A stretch of 64,000 nt of DNA from NCBI GenBank assembly GCA_016806645.1, contig JACSYO010001857.1:2812501-2876500 (forward strand), given 5' to 3'. The stretch comes from Ophiodon elongatus. Taxonomy: Eukaryota; Chordata; Actinopteri; Perciformes; Hexagrammidae. The position numbers and the translations under genes were made by a program. Below the pieces are notes generated by a model. The model had not been told where the DNA came from and did no database searches. It saw only the letters and a program-made list of their open reading frames with translations. This document shows positions 24,491 to 36,690 of the stretch, in pieces. How positions within the stretch are numbered: the stretch's first letter is position 1; every line of letters starts with the position of its first letter.

Positions 24491-27400
24491 TATCTGAGAC
24501 GGAGAGAGCGATAGAGTGAGAAAGCAGCAGGAGGCCTGGAGAAGATGTTTAAAGGCCAGTGTGATTATGATGAAGCAAGACAAGGAGGGAGGGCAGAGGA
24601 GGCCGCAGTCATTATCACCTGGGCTTTTTTCCCTCCCATGAGGCGCCCCTCTGCACACGACTCGCCACCAGCACCTCGTTTTCTTACCCCGCTAATCAAT
24701 AGATCTTTGCTCTGATTGGTTACCATTGAGTCTTCAAGAGGAGTAGGCAGCTGTGGAGAAGTTGATGGCCTGCTCATTTCATCAACCAACCTCACATCGA
24801 CATCCCTCTGCCTCTGCCTTTGCACTCACACACTTGTATGAAGAACAAAAAGGGGTCGAGTGAGTATGTGTGTGAGGCAGACAGACTAAGGGGGGAAAAA
24901 AGAGAAACATGATTTAGATAGTTTGACATGCCAAAGTCAATCTGTTTATCTTTAACTCCTATCTCTTTAGTTTTCTTTTATTATGTTGTAATCAAAGATT
25001 ACATGTTTTTCTCAATAGTTACAGATCCCATATCACCTCATCCTGACAATATGAGTCATTAGTATGATCATCGATAATGCAAGTTCACCAAACAGTAATT
25101 TCTAGAATGCAGATGGACACCTCTGATCAAGTGAATGTAAAAATGTAAATGACTAAACTCAAACTTTAAAATCTAAACTCAAGTGCAAAATTATTCAGGG
25201 GACGGAGGTGGAAAATAAGCGGAAGTATGTCGGCCATGTTTGTAAAAGGTTTATCACGTGACAACCAGGACGTGAGAGAGCTCCTTGCTGCTGGTGAGTC
25301 AGTCTTTAATGCCGGTTTATCCCAGTGACCAAGTGCAGCTCAGTGAAAAGAGTTTTTCCCAAGGATTGCTACGTCTGTTAAAGTGCTGACAGGACACCTG
25401 CCTAGAAGCCTAGAAAATGTATTTTTATGTTCATGATATCATATCAGTGTTGAGGTTTGGGACAAGTGGGTCATGATAAGATGAAATATGATAAATGTAT
25501 AAAGGAATGAACATTTCTTTTATATTATTTATGCAAAGAAATTCCAGAAGTGAGAAACCGTTCCTGCGTGTATTTATAGTTTGGTTATGTTGTTTCATCA
25601 TTTCTGGGGTTCAAGCCACACTTTCAGTGTCAAATCCAGCTTTTCATCTAAAATCTTGTCTTTAAAATGGATAAAACATTCGGCTCCATAAAGCCCTAGT
25701 TGGAACACTTTAAGGGGTTGGGGCCTCCCTCCCTCTGTGTCTGTCCTAAATGGCTATGTAATTACAGGGCTGCTGTTCGTGGGCTCCTGCTGTGTAGAGA
25801 TGAGAGCTTGACTGCTTCAATCCTGACCCCTTGATCCCACCTCTCATTCTGTCTTTTTCACTCTCTCTCCCTCGTCTTCTGTCTATCTGACTCTTAATTT
25901 CCATCTCTTTCTCTCCCTCTGTGTGTCTCTCTCTCCCCCACAAATACAGTGAAACATGCATACTGACCATACGCAGATACATTTCTCTCTGTGGTAAATA
26001 GTCTAATGTCCTGCCCAGCAGGGAGGTGGGCACACGCAGGGCTGGGCCAGGTTTTGTTAATGCACAGGGGTGTGGGGGGCTTGCAGGTGCAATCTTTAAA
26101 GCCTTAACAGTGGCATAGAGATAAAGAAAAGAGCACACTGAATCCATTGTTGTCACTGCATGGGGCTCCTCCATCATCTGATTCAATAGCCCTCTCTGTA
26201 GAGATCATAAAATCATGTGATGAAGAGATAATAATAAGAGAAGAAAAAATAACATTTGTTATTTCATGCAGTCATTTTAAGTCCTATTATAAACATTATT
26301 ATTTATTTTATTTTTTTTTAAATAAAAACCTAGAAAAACTCAGTGAACACTTTGAGGTATGACTTAAACCTTGTCCTCGTTATTTTTATTTTAGATTTTC
26401 TTATGCATCACGAGGGCTTTCAAAAAAGACAAATCTACTCTAAAGTTTCAATTTTCAGTGGCTGACAGACAGATGGATGAACAGATGGATCGAGGGGACA
26501 GTCTTGTAGTTTTGTGAGACTAAAGCAGGGGATACTTAATGATCAATTTCCTTTTCCCTCCCGAACACCAAATCCTTGCAAGCTCATAACAGAAATATTG
26601 CCATAATGTTGTGTTTTTCTCTCCAAAGTTCAGAGGGATTTAAAAGAAACAGCCATTAAAATTCATGTGTGCAGCTTGGTTTCACAGCAGCTGTTGACAT
26701 AATTACAGAGGGAAAAAAAGTGTGAAATTAATTTCAAATTTAATGTAAATTATAGTGATTGGCAGACCTGCGCTAATCGCCATTCATGTACAAAGAAAAT
26801 ATGCATGCCTCGAGCTTGTGCAAGTGCACGGGGAGCAGCTCAGATAAACAGACCATCAGAAAACGGACCAGATACAGACACGCACAAAGATGAATGTAAA
26901 ATGCATGAACAAACACACAGGCCTTGAGCAACAAAAATGAAGCTCCACGAAACATAGTGTATGATGTAGACACACTGAAAATCCTAACAATAAAATGGTA
27001 TGAAATAACAAAAGTTATTTTAACCTGCAGCCCCATGCTACAGACTCTTTACGTCCTTTCATGTGGCCTCAAATGTGCATTTTCATATTTGTCATTTATT
27101 TGACTTAATTAAATTAAATATTCATATATTTAAAATGCCATGTGTTACTCAGATTTCCTTACTTCCCTTAACCTTCCCCATTGTTCATCTATAGTATGGA
27201 ATTAAACAATAAATTGTTAATTATTATAAAAAGCAGAAACAAGGATATCTTAAGTGTTTATTAATATACAGTATTTTCAACAATTATAACTTCTCCTATG
27301 AACACATATTTTACATTATTACAGCTGTGTTATGTTACATTTTCATTCAAGTGATCAATTGTAGATGTTTCACAGGTTGAGTTAAACTGGTTGACAAATA

Positions 27401-29070
27401 GTCAGTAATGCTAAATAGGAGGATACAGTAAAGTGTTAAATCGTTTTCACCATACTATTATTTCATAGCTATTCTATTTTGTTTTAACTGTATTATGGTT
27501 ATTTGTGATTGTCACCACAAATTTATTTTGTTTGCGTATTACATTACTTTTGTTCTTAGCTGCACATCAAATTTCGTTTTGTAGGACAATAGAGTTTGTT
27601 TATATGATATATTGAATTAGTTTCCCATTCATCCCCTGGAGGGAAAGAAGGAGTTGATTATTTCACAGAGTAAAAGTGACACTGCAGATTTATTACAAAT
27701 TAATTATATAAAGGCTTAAAATTTAATTTCAGAAGTTGTAAGGTACTGACTTCTTGTTTCAGCCTGTTTGTGTGCGTCTGTTTGATTTAAATGACAATAC
27801 AACATCAACAACAAATCCGGTTTTATTCAGTGTCTAATAAAAACGTCTAATGAATAAATGTCTTTGAAATATTTTCAAAACATCTGCAGGCACATTTTAT
27901 GCTAACATCTGCTACGTCTGCAGTGAAAAGCCACCAACACACAGATTCTGCCGTCTTGAGCAGGTCCGACTCATTGCACACATCAAACAAAATCATCCTG
28001 TTTAGATGATAATATTAAAAAGCCTTTCTCACAACTGTTATGACAACTGTTGATCGTCTTCTGTTGGGAAAATATTCATGTGAAAAAGTATCGGGGAAAC
28101 TGTTACATGTTACGTTACAGTCAGATTAATCAAGGTCATTGCCAAAGTTCATGTTACATACTCTTCTTATTTACTGTGCCTGCATATCTATTTCTTATTA
28201 ATACAGCAATTAGGTATTAATTTGAATAACATAAATTCTGAGTTCCTGTTGTCAAGGCAATGTCATTTGAATATGGCATAAATTAAGCTTTCAAAGATTC
28301 ATACTACAGGTCATTGCATATTTTCAAAATATCCAAAAATATAAGGTGAAATTAGTAAAATTAACATTCCAATATAATATTGCAGTAAAAACATTTACTT
28401 TAGTTAATACGTAAATGAGTGAATATGTTTGACATTATGATACGAATTACAGTATTTAGCAATATCATCACAAATGTGTGAGACTTTTAAACCAAGTCAA
28501 TGTGTATCAATATGTAGGGCCCTGTGAATGATGCAGACACGGCTTGAGCCAGTCAATACTGAGGTGCACCATCCAGCCTCAAAGTTACGATAATGTTTAG
28601 TTATGCACCAGAATGCAATCAATGCATAATCTCTCTCTGCTGGTCATTAGAAAGAATGCAAGTATTAGGCACTTCAACATTGGCTTCACTTTTTCAGACT
28701 CGGAGGTTGCCACCTGATTTCACTCCTGTCCTTCAGCCACATCCAGAATCTCGAACAGCTTCTCCTTTTACAGAACTCAGTGTTTGGCCTATAAACCCTT
28801 GTGCTAAGTGTTTAGCTGTGATATGGTCAAACTGTAAGTGGCCAGAGGCAGAGTGTGTGCGAATGTGTGTGTGTTTTCTTAGAAAGAAAAAAGGAAGGGG
28901 AGAGAAGATGGGAAAAGAAAGTAAGAGGTTGTGGTTTTGAGTTGTGACTGTTTATATGCTAACTGAATACTTTATATAGACCAATGCGTGCAAGTATAAA
29001 TGTGCTTGCATGTACGTTATGTAAGCATTTGTAAAGAGGGGAGCTTTCAGTCGGGCAGATGAGGTTGAAC
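24491..29070. other. Long non-coding stretch, AT-rich from 26.2 kb
   Basis: 24500-26190 has mixed composition with CT/GA-biased patches (25850-25940). 26200-28560 is AT-rich with many homeodomain-type TAAT cores and no open frame above 90 codons. No exon, RNA gene or repeat family can be named. The 146-codon minus frame at 25746-26186 has low-complexity Arg/Glu content and no motif. Confidence 0.45.
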
Positions 29071-30314
29071 TTAAAGGAACAGTGTGAAACATTTAAGTGG
29101 GGTCATAGGCAGATATTGAATATAATATTCACAACTATGTTTTATTCAGTGTATAATGAGCTGAAACTAAGAAAAGTGGTGTTTTTGTTAGCTCAGAAAA
29201 AGCCATTTATATCCAGATAGGGAGCGGGTTGTCTTACACGGAGCCATTTTGCACCGCCATGTTTCTACAGCAGCCCAGAACGGACACTGGCTCTAAAGAC
29301 AGCCTTTTCACGTTTTACGTTATCCGAAGGTGGGGATGCGTTCCAAAACCCGGTATTAAATAGGCCCTGCTGCTAAATAATTAAAGATCGTAGTCTTGAT
29401 AAGCCCCGATGTTACTGGTGCTTTTAATTAGTACTTTGTAATGTTTTGGCATCATTTATTGTCATGCTACAGCAAAGATCTACTCTGCTCTCTGTTGGGC
29501 TGAGCTCCTCCAACTACACGCACACACGGACACACACATTGAGGGAAACACAGACACACACGAAGCACGAGCAGATAGGCCTCTGTGGGGAAGTGGCCCA
29601 AGTGAAGGATACTCGAGTTGACGGCAACCATGTTACTGTCGTGCAATAAAATATTTGGATTAAAAAGCCAATACGTTCTATTTTCTTACATCTGTGGACA
29701 TGTAAACAAAAGTGAAACCTAATTCAGTTGGCCACTTCCATTATGTTTACACACGCACAGTAGGAAGGATCGCCGGAAAACTTTTTTTTGGTATAGTCGG
29801 TCTTTGCCGACTGAGACATAGCAGCCAGGAGCACAGAGGACAGGAGGAATGACTGATACTGGTGTTCTTCATTCTTTATGCGACACACGTATGTAGCTGT
29901 GCATTAAACGTGATCAAATGTGGACATTCCACAACTTCCCTTGGATATGTTATTTATTTTATTGACATTTTACATTTGTTTCCAGTGAGATATTAATTAC
30001 TTTATACTTTATTACTTTACTGTAGCTGCTCTCAAAACAATATTTAGTTATATCCAAATTATAAATATCTTCTAATTTTGGTCTGAATTTATTTGTTTTT
30101 AAAATATATATCTTTTTTAAAAACAATTGTTTAGTCATGTAGAATAACTGAGTTTTGATAAGAGTAGCCCGTAGTTGTACTAAAACCCTAAAGATACTTA
30201 TCCCTACCTGCAGGCCACCGTAGTTCTCCGATATGCTTGGAAAGGGAGGGGTAAGCTGAAGGATATTTAGTTGGTTGCAACCTGCCACTAAAACGTATAC
30301 ACTGCTCCTTTAAA
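29071..30314. mobile_element. Non-autonomous DNA-transposon-like element, interrupted
   Basis: The left end (TTAAAGGAACAGTGTGAAAC, 29071-29090) is inverted at the right end (ACTGCTCCTTTAAA, 30301-30314), which forms terminal inverted repeats. Internal phrases such as GAATATAATATTCACAACTA, AGATAGGGAGCGGGTTGTC, CACCGCCATGTTTCTACAG and CCACCGTAGTTCTCC match the order I recall of a very abundant percomorph MITE-like repeat. The usual element is a few hundred bp; here the two recognisable parts (29071 to about 29340 and about 30205 to 30314) are about 860 bp apart, which suggests an insertion. No transposase is present. Flanks do not show a clean target duplication. Confidence 0.75.
29341..30204. 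other. Probable insertion within the element at 29.1-30.3 kb
   Basis: Sequence not expected inside the recalled element: a short CA tract (29518-29560), an AGTCGG/CCGACT hairpin near 29797-29814, then AT-rich DNA. It has no ORF of note. It could be a second element or unrelated filler. Confidence 0.4.
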
Positions 30315-30570
30315 GGTATACCATGCAAGATATACCATGAAAAAATGTATTGACTCATATAAAATAAATACCAGTCAATCATTACTCATGACTCACTACA
30401 AGTGTGTTGTTGAGCCGAGGGAGAGAGAAATTCTGTTTACAGGTCTTGAGGAGTTCTACTATGTTAAAAAGTTGTGTCTTTTTTGGCTCCAGATGGAGCT
30501 AATAAATTGCCTCAAGTGATGTTACCTCTGTAGCCCGCTCCTTATGTCTGCTTGAAGGTATACTTATAAT
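30315..30570. repeat. Second percomorph dispersed repeat, abutting the first
   Basis: Starts AAAGGTATACCATGCAAGAT right at the end of the preceding element. It contains CCAGTCAATCATTACTCATG and GAGTTCTACTATGTTAAAAA, phrases I recall from another common percomorph repeat. The right boundary is uncertain. Confidence 0.55.
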
Positions 30571-31052
30571 GTACAGTTTCTGCTTGTTACATCTGTACAG
30601 TGTCTTTTCAAAATAAAATTCCGAAATAAGGTTTATTTAGTGTCAAGGTTTATTTACTCAACCAAGCTACTTGGTTATTTAGGAAAAGATCGTGAGTTGG
30701 ATTAAAATAAGTATATTTGTTACCTAATTGGTGTTAGTTCAGCATCGACGTTAGCTAACAAAACTACGGCAAAATAACTCAACGTTCTTTATGACATGTC
30801 AGTTGCTCTGACTGTCTAATAATGACACAGATGGGTTTCCATTGGAGTTAGTTGAGTGCGTCTCACAGCTACTAAAGGATGCACTGATCAAGCATCGGTA
30901 GTTGACAAGTTGGGAGTGAGAATGGGTTGCCACAACACAAAAACATGTTCATCTTGCTAAAATGTGTATCTCCATTGCATCTACATGTATACATTTAGAG
31001 AGTACATGAAATAGGGATGTTCATAAAAACATTTAAAGACATAAATGCACAC
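30571..31052. other. Non-coding, no firm feature
   Basis: AT-rich unique sequence; nothing recognised. Confidence 0.4.
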
Positions 31053-31097
31053 ATAAATATATATGTATAAATATATATATATATATACATATATATT
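31053..31097. repeat. (TA)n-rich tract
   Basis: Runs of ATATATAT with GTATAAA and CAT interruptions. Confidence 0.85.
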
Positions 31098-31385
31098 TCC
31101 TATGCTATCCTCAAGGCCTGTCACTCTGAATATCACTCTGGCATCTGGAGTACACCCACCTCCACCCAAATTAAAACAAGGAGGGCAAAAATATATTTTC
31201 CAATTCAGCAGATGTGAGTCATTTTATCTTGTGATTCAAATGAGTTTGGTGTTTTGTGTGAACAGATGTCCGTACCCCGCCTCCTTTATCAGCATTAGCT
31301 GATTGGGTTTTAGCATGCAGCTTGCCGTGCCTCTGCCTCACAGGTACTAACACACTAATCTGCCTCTGCACAGCTGTGCTGCACT

Positions 31386-31640
31386 GTGGAGGAGGGAGGA
31401 GGGGAAAAAGCAAGAGAGCAAGGGCAGAATAGAGAAATGGAGGAGGGCTGGGAGGGATGGAGAAAGAGCTGGAGAGGGGAGATGGAGGGAAGGTGGGTGA
31501 GACGAAGAGCCAGAGGGCGGCTTGGAGAGAGGATGTTGGTGAGACAAAGAGAAGACTGGAGAAACACAGATGCTGGCAGATGGAAGAGGACGAACGAGAG
31601 GGAAACAAAGCAGAGAGTGAGAAAGTGTAAATAGAAAAAT
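31386..31640. other. Long polypurine-biased tract
   Basis: About 250 bp almost entirely A and G on the plus strand with scattered pyrimidines. The open frames here are Arg/Glu/Trp or Ser/Pro/Leu rich artefacts. It could form H-DNA. Confidence 0.8.
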
Positions 31641-31682
31641 GAATGACAAAAATACTTTCAAAAACACTGAGGGCACAAAGTT

Positions 31683-31728
31683 TGCGTGCGCGCGTGTGTG
31701 TGTGTGTGCGAGAAAGTGTGTGTGTGGT
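31683..31728. repeat. Impure (GT)n with GCGCGC
   Basis: GCGTGCGCGCGTGTGTGTGT followed by a short interruption and more GT. Confidence 0.9.
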
Positions 31729-31841
31729 GAGGGCAGTGGCTTTCAGATAACCCCTCAGCATCATCTTGGCCTGTAGCAGTTCACACAGAGAGCACCTGCA
31801 GCACAGCGAGGGTCACACTATAATGACACACTTTCTCTAAT

Positions 31842-31843
<2 letters not shown>

Positions 31844-31919
<76 letters not shown>
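31844..31919. repeat. (GT)n microsatellite
   Basis: About 37 uninterrupted GT units. Confidence 0.97.
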
Positions 31920-32038
31920 GCTTCATCATTGTAATCCAGCTTTGTGTTGCCCCCCCAGCCATGTTAACTCCATTCTGCACTCCTACTCCTCTGAACTGAG
32001 ATGTTAGATATCTGTGGGTGTGCATCTGATTGGTGAAT

Positions 32039-32050
32039 CTGTGTGTGTGT

Positions 32051-32086
<36 letters not shown>
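32039..32086. repeat. (GT)n microsatellite
   Basis: GT array with one GAGT interruption, 120 bp from the previous array and in the same orientation. Confidence 0.96.
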
Positions 32087-32089
<3 letters not shown>

Positions 32090-32574
32090 GGTGGGTGTGA
32101 CAATGTGGCATAGACCTCTGGTGCGTTTGTTTACCCAGCCGTCCTGCCACAACAACGGGGCTCTTTCTGTCTGCGCACCTGTTCAGCAGCCCTGACATCA
32201 GCAGCACTCAGCGCACAAAGACCACCTCTGCACCCCAGAGGGGAGCAGCAGGAGGGAGAATGAATTAGGGCTTTGGGGGGAGCCGACTGTAGAGAGGGAA
32301 AGTGCGACGGTAAGAGAGGGAGGTAAGAATGAGTGAGAGGTGGCGGAGGGATGTTGAAAGGCTGGATGCGAGTCATGTGGAGACAGAGTGTAAGAAAAGA
32401 AAGAAGGATTGGGGGAGACACAAAGATTCTAAGATCAGGTTTAGGGGTCGTAAACAAAAATTTGGTTTAGTGGGTGGTGGTAAAAATGGGAAAGCAATTT
32501 GAAGGGGGGTGGTGACAATGAGGTAAGGTTGGGTGCCGTGTCCCTTGCGTCATTCTCCTCCACCCCGGGAGTTG

Positions 32575-32750
32575 ATCGGGTGCACTCAGCTTGTGAGCTC
32601 ATTAAAAAGCACCCATTATCCCGACATTTGCACGCATCGCATGCAAAACTAATTTACTTGTAAGAAATTAAAAGTTCATTTTAATTGAGCTCGCGCTGCA
32701 GTATGCAAATTTAGAGTACATAATGTACATCGATGCGGAGCAGACAACAC
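32575..32750. promoter_or_regulatory. Possible conserved non-coding element
   Basis: Complex unique DNA with an octamer-like ATGCAAAT site (TATGCAAATTTAG near 32702), TTAATTGAGC and CATTAAAAAGC homeodomain-type motifs and several CpGs. It resembles vertebrate developmental enhancers by texture only. Confidence 0.28.
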
Positions 32751-33959
32751 ACTGAAAATGGACTTAACCCTTTCGTAACAATACGGGAAATCCTTAAGTC
32801 AAAATTATGCACAAATTCCAAAGAATACATTACAATGTACAATAGAGATAATGTGTGTATTTGTTTGTTAGGATACATATAAGCAGGAGTAAAATTGTAG
32901 CAGCATTAGTTACACTGACACAGTTATACACCTGCAATCTGCCATGTTTGCTCGATCATACAAGAATATAGCATAATATAACAGTCCATTATCAGTAATG
33001 TCACCAGTAACATCAAAACTGTGCTTATATTTGTTTCACTAATGTTTATTTCCAAGCCAGAGCTGCTTATTTAAATTTCTCTTAAAATTAGAAGTCTGCA
33101 TCATAGACTCGTGTGTGAGTGTGTGGGGGTTATGTGTGAATATTTAAGTGTCCAAAGTTTGGCAGGAGTGTTTTCCGCTCAATAAGTCAGCGGAGCAGTG
33201 AAGATCTGTGCGTATATTGCCCACGTGGAGGTGAGAGGTGAGAGACAAAGATTGGGGTCGAGCAGTAAATAAGATGGAACTGAGCTGTGTGTTTGTGTTT
33301 CCTCCCAAGAGTGTGCCAGCTCAACCTGAACTCTGCGACCTTCTTGACCCCGCCTCCTACCCTGTCAATAGCCAATAACACATCAATAAAATTACACAGT
33401 CACCTGGAGAGTTCCATTAGAAGAGGAGGGGATTGGTGGATGGGTCACAGTGGGGTGTGTGTAAGCATCTGTGCTGTGCGCACTGGTATGTGGGAGTCTT
33501 CAGTGAGTGTGAAACACATTCATTTTGCATCATTTTGCTGCATTTCTTCTACAATACAGGTTGATGTGAGCATTAAGAAAAAATAAAAAAAATATGTTTT
33601 CATCATAAAGTACTGGCTGGACCTCTGCATCTTTTTCAGTTTGTGTCTGCTGAAGATAAAAAAAAGTTACCTGGATGTGTAAATTTCTAAATATGCAAAC
33701 TAGTAAAGTTGCTCAATTCATTATTCAGAGCATTCAAATAGAAGCAAACAACTGTTTGCTATGTAAATATATAGTGGAGTAATGCCTACATGAGCAGATA
33801 ATGAGTCCCTCTCCCTCTGTATGCTGTTATCAGAGCTTCTCCTTGCTTTGTTTACATAGTCTGGCCAGACGCCTGTGCTTTTAGTGCATTTTCGCGCATG
33901 TGAGTGTGCGTACCACACTGGCTAGCTCATGGCATCCCTTCTAGACGGCTCTCATTCGG
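32751..33959. other. Non-coding DNA, no recognised gene
   Basis: AT-rich with short chance frames. CCCCGCCTCCTACC near 33348 is GC-box-like. Nothing else can be supported. Confidence 0.4.
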
Positions 33960-34150
33960 CGGTTACAGGTAATAATGCCGTCATGGAAGAGTAGAGCCCA
34001 CCCTCCAATTCCACCTCAGATAAACACCGTCAGCTCTGTCAGCACTTTTGCCGTAGTTTGTAGCATGTTTGCTGTTAGCACCGTTAGCTACGAGCCGCCG
34101 GCTCAGCCGTCGCCATGTTGATATCCTCTAACCTCTTCCATTAGAAATCA
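33960..34150. repeat. Dispersed teleost repeat, copy 2
   Basis: Contains GTAATAATGCCGTCATGGAA, CAATTCCACCTCAGATAAAC, GTCAGCACTTTTGCCGTAG and ACGAGCCGCCGGCTCAGCC. The last two recur, diverged, at 3594-3635 in the same orientation. Family name not known to me. Confidence 0.65.
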
Positions 34151-34199
34151 TTTTTTACACTTATAAAAAAAATTGTCGTCAAACTGTGTAATTTAAAGT

Positions 34200-34490
34200 C
34201 TGTTGAGTCAGCACTGACTCTGCAAAGTGTTTCCTCCCTGCTGCTGTGTTTCCCAGTGACGACAGGTGAGTCTGGCACTCACAGAGCACGGCTGGTTGGC
34301 ACAGAGGGTCGGCATGGAAGGCGGGCGCGTTGTTAGCTGGCGTGTGCAGGCCCTTAATGAGCAAAGTGTTGATTTGGCGCTGATCCTAATAGGATCAAAG
34401 CTGTCATTTGGCTCCCCCGATGGCTGACAGGAGGCCAGGCCTGGCACACCACCAAGAAAGACAAGAGACAACATCACTTTCACAGGCTAC
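34200..34490. promoter_or_regulatory. Possible conserved non-coding element
   Basis: GC-richer unique block with CCTAATAGGATC, GCTGTCATTTGGC and GGCTGACAGG. A 91-codon minus frame (34208-34483) starts with a signal-peptide-like hydrophobic run (MLSLVFLGGVPGLASC), but nothing further supports a gene. Confidence 0.22.
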
Positions 34491-34699
34491 GTAAGTACAC
34501 ATAGTCAAACACGGCCTCTTTTCTTTTCGCTGCGTCTTGCTCGTTCCCACTTGGTCTCCCTACTTTGCTGCTTTTGATGTCTTCCTTTTTCGGTCTCTCA
34601 GTCCTTCCTTCTCTTTAACAGACACATACATTCACACAAAACATACAAAAGGGCTAATGGAGCTCCAGTGCGTTACGGGAATGTAAGTCAGGAATATGA

Positions 34700-34965
34700 T
34701 ATAGGCCTGATGCATGTTCATTTATCTTTGAATATACTGTCAAGCCTCAAGGCCATTATTTCTAGCAAACTGAAGTCACCCACAGTGAGGGCAATAGGAA
34801 CGATGTTTATTGAATGTAGATGATATTGTAATGCACTAAGGAGCGTCTCAGCTGGCTTCAGCTCATTGAGAAGAATGATTTATTGTGCGGGAGTAAGTGG
34901 GGTTTATTTTGGCTTGGGAGCGCTGCATGCCCTGAGGGCTGGTGATGGATTCACTCACACACATG
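34700..34965. promoter_or_regulatory. Possible conserved non-coding element
   Basis: About 260 bp of balanced, non-repetitive sequence (GGCCATTATTTCTAGC, AATGATTTATTGTGC, GGGAGCGCTGCATGCC) between low-complexity neighbours. The conservation claim is by texture only. Confidence 0.28.
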
Positions 34966-34988
34966 CATGCATTGTCATTTAGAGATAT

Positions 34989-35027
<39 letters not shown>
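34989..35027. repeat. (CA)n microsatellite
   Basis: About 19 CA units. Confidence 0.97.
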
Positions 35028-35029
<2 letters not shown>

Positions 35030-35344
35030 GAACAACTTAAAAGGAGATGGAGTCACATTGAAATACTGAGAAACAATATACAGAAGAAAATAAACTGTAA
35101 AATTCCAAATGTAGATATGATAGATAGAGCAAGTGCAAGTGCAAGAGCAAGAAGACAAAGACAAAGAAAAATATCCTGATTGAAAAAAACAGTCCCCCCT
35201 CCGCTCCCAAATTAAAATGCAAATGTTTTTTTTCTTCGTTTTTTTGTTATCATTATTTGCCTCATCCTCTTCATCCCACATGCCACCCCCACCCTTTCGC
35301 CCTCCACCCCCAACCACCCATCCCCCTCGTCTCCTCCATCCTTT

Positions 35345-35480
35345 TGTCTCAAAATTAGTGAAGCAGAGTGCTCGGGCGGCTAATTATGTATTCAAATGAA
35401 AGAGGCTCGTTAATGTTGCACTGGGGAGAGGCAAGATGATTGGGAGAGGGTGATGGAATTGAAATGAGTGCTGGGGTGTC
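35345..35480. promoter_or_regulatory. Possible conserved non-coding element
   Basis: Contains GCGGCTAATTATGTATTCAA and CTCGTTAATGTTGCAC, clustered homeodomain-type motifs in unique DNA flanked by low-complexity tracts. Confidence 0.28.
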
Positions 35481-35595
35481 GTTCGCTCGCTCACTCGCTC
35501 GGGTGGCGGTGGTGGAAGAGGCGGTGGTGCATCTGGAACCAGCCGAGCACATCCCGGCAGATGTCACCTCCCGGGGGGTGATTGGAAGGCAGGGT

Positions 35596-35597
<2 letters not shown>

Positions 35598-35663
<66 letters not shown>
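35598..35663. repeat. (GA)n microsatellite
   Basis: About 32 uninterrupted GA units that run directly into G-rich DNA. Confidence 0.97.
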
Positions 35664-35665
<2 letters not shown>

Positions 35666-35870
35666 GTGGGGTGTGGAAGGAGGTGTGAGGCGGGGGTAAG
35701 GAGAGGGGGGAGTACGGTCAGACAGGAGACGCACACTTTACAATGACAGGATGGGTGGGGAGTAGGGAGGGGAAGCGAGAGGCGGGGAGGGAGGAAAGGG
35801 TGATGTGAAGGAGGGGTGTGTGTGCGTGTCGGGGGGGTGGAGGGGGGTGGGGGTGGGAGGGGGGGTGGCT
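35664..35870 (+). other. G-rich tract with strong G-quadruplex motif
   Basis: Purine-biased throughout. 35831-35867 has G-runs of 7, 6, 5, 3 and 7 separated by 1-4 bases, well inside the canonical G4 pattern. An earlier cluster of G-runs lies at 35662-35710. Confidence 0.8.
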
Positions 35871-35894
35871 TTGTTTCTGCAGAGGACACACAAA

Positions 35895-36100
35895 GAAGAG
35901 AAGTGGGATGGTTAATTTAGCTCAGCAGAGAAAGAGAGGAAAAAAATAGAAATGAGCTAATGAGCATGTTGTTGTTGTTCTCGTTGTCGCTCTATATGGT
36001 CGCTTTGCTATGTGACCTCCGCCAGCTCGTGTCTGTGAGGAATCATGTGACGAGGACGACAATGAGGATAATTCTGTCTAATAGACCATACACCCGCACC
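35895..36100. promoter_or_regulatory. Possible conserved non-coding element
   Basis: Unique DNA with GATGGTTAATTTAGC, GAGCTAATGAGC and AATCATGTGACG motifs just after the G-rich tract. Confidence 0.25.
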
Positions 36101-36463
36101 CAGAAAATTGTTAACCAGGCATGCATCTGTGCATATATCTCAGGGCCTGAGTGAAAAGGTGTAAATATTGAACCTCGGGGTACAAAAACGGCTGTGTATG
36201 ACACAGAATGTGCTCTGCGTGTGTTTACTGTTGGTAGATTCGGGTTGTGTGGTGTTGAGGTGAGTGAGCAGCGAGGTACATTGAGTCATGCTGCATAGGA
36301 AAAAGTCCAGGTTGAATGATGCACAGAGGCAGGGAGAGATGAGGTGTTCATACAGCTCCAACCAGCCATCTGCTCTCTGTGTCCTTCATCTGACATACTT
36401 CTCACCCATATTGGCCCGTACAGACGCATGCACATGCATAGAGACACACACGACCTGTACACA

Positions 36464-36488
36464 ACACACACACACACACACACACACA
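36464..36488. repeat. (CA)n microsatellite
   Basis: About 12 CA units. Confidence 0.93.
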
Positions 36489-36534
36489 GTCCTATCCTGT
36501 ATTCATGAGGGCTGTCCTGCCAGCTCGGTACCCT

Positions 36535-36690
36535 GAGGCCCCTGGCCCTGTGGCCTGCAGCTATCATTAGAGAGAGCCTGTACTCTCATTATTGATCCCC
36601 TGCCTGATAATGCTATGCATGCTCAGTCCCTAGGGGGCACCACTGGGACCGGTGGCCCCCACCAGACCTGCACCGCTGCTGTAAGGGTGT
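36535..36690. promoter_or_regulatory. Possible conserved non-coding element
   Basis: GCAGCTATCATTAGAG, TCTCATTATTGATCCCC and GACCGGTGGCCCCC lie in a GC-balanced unique block. Confidence 0.22.

Noticed and set aside
25746..26186. 146-codon minus frame
   Set aside because: Central part is GA-tract-derived Arg/Glu repeats; no family likeness.
34208..34483. 91-codon minus frame with signal-peptide-like start
   Set aside because: No matching downstream exons or domain; hydrophobic N-terminus can arise by chance.
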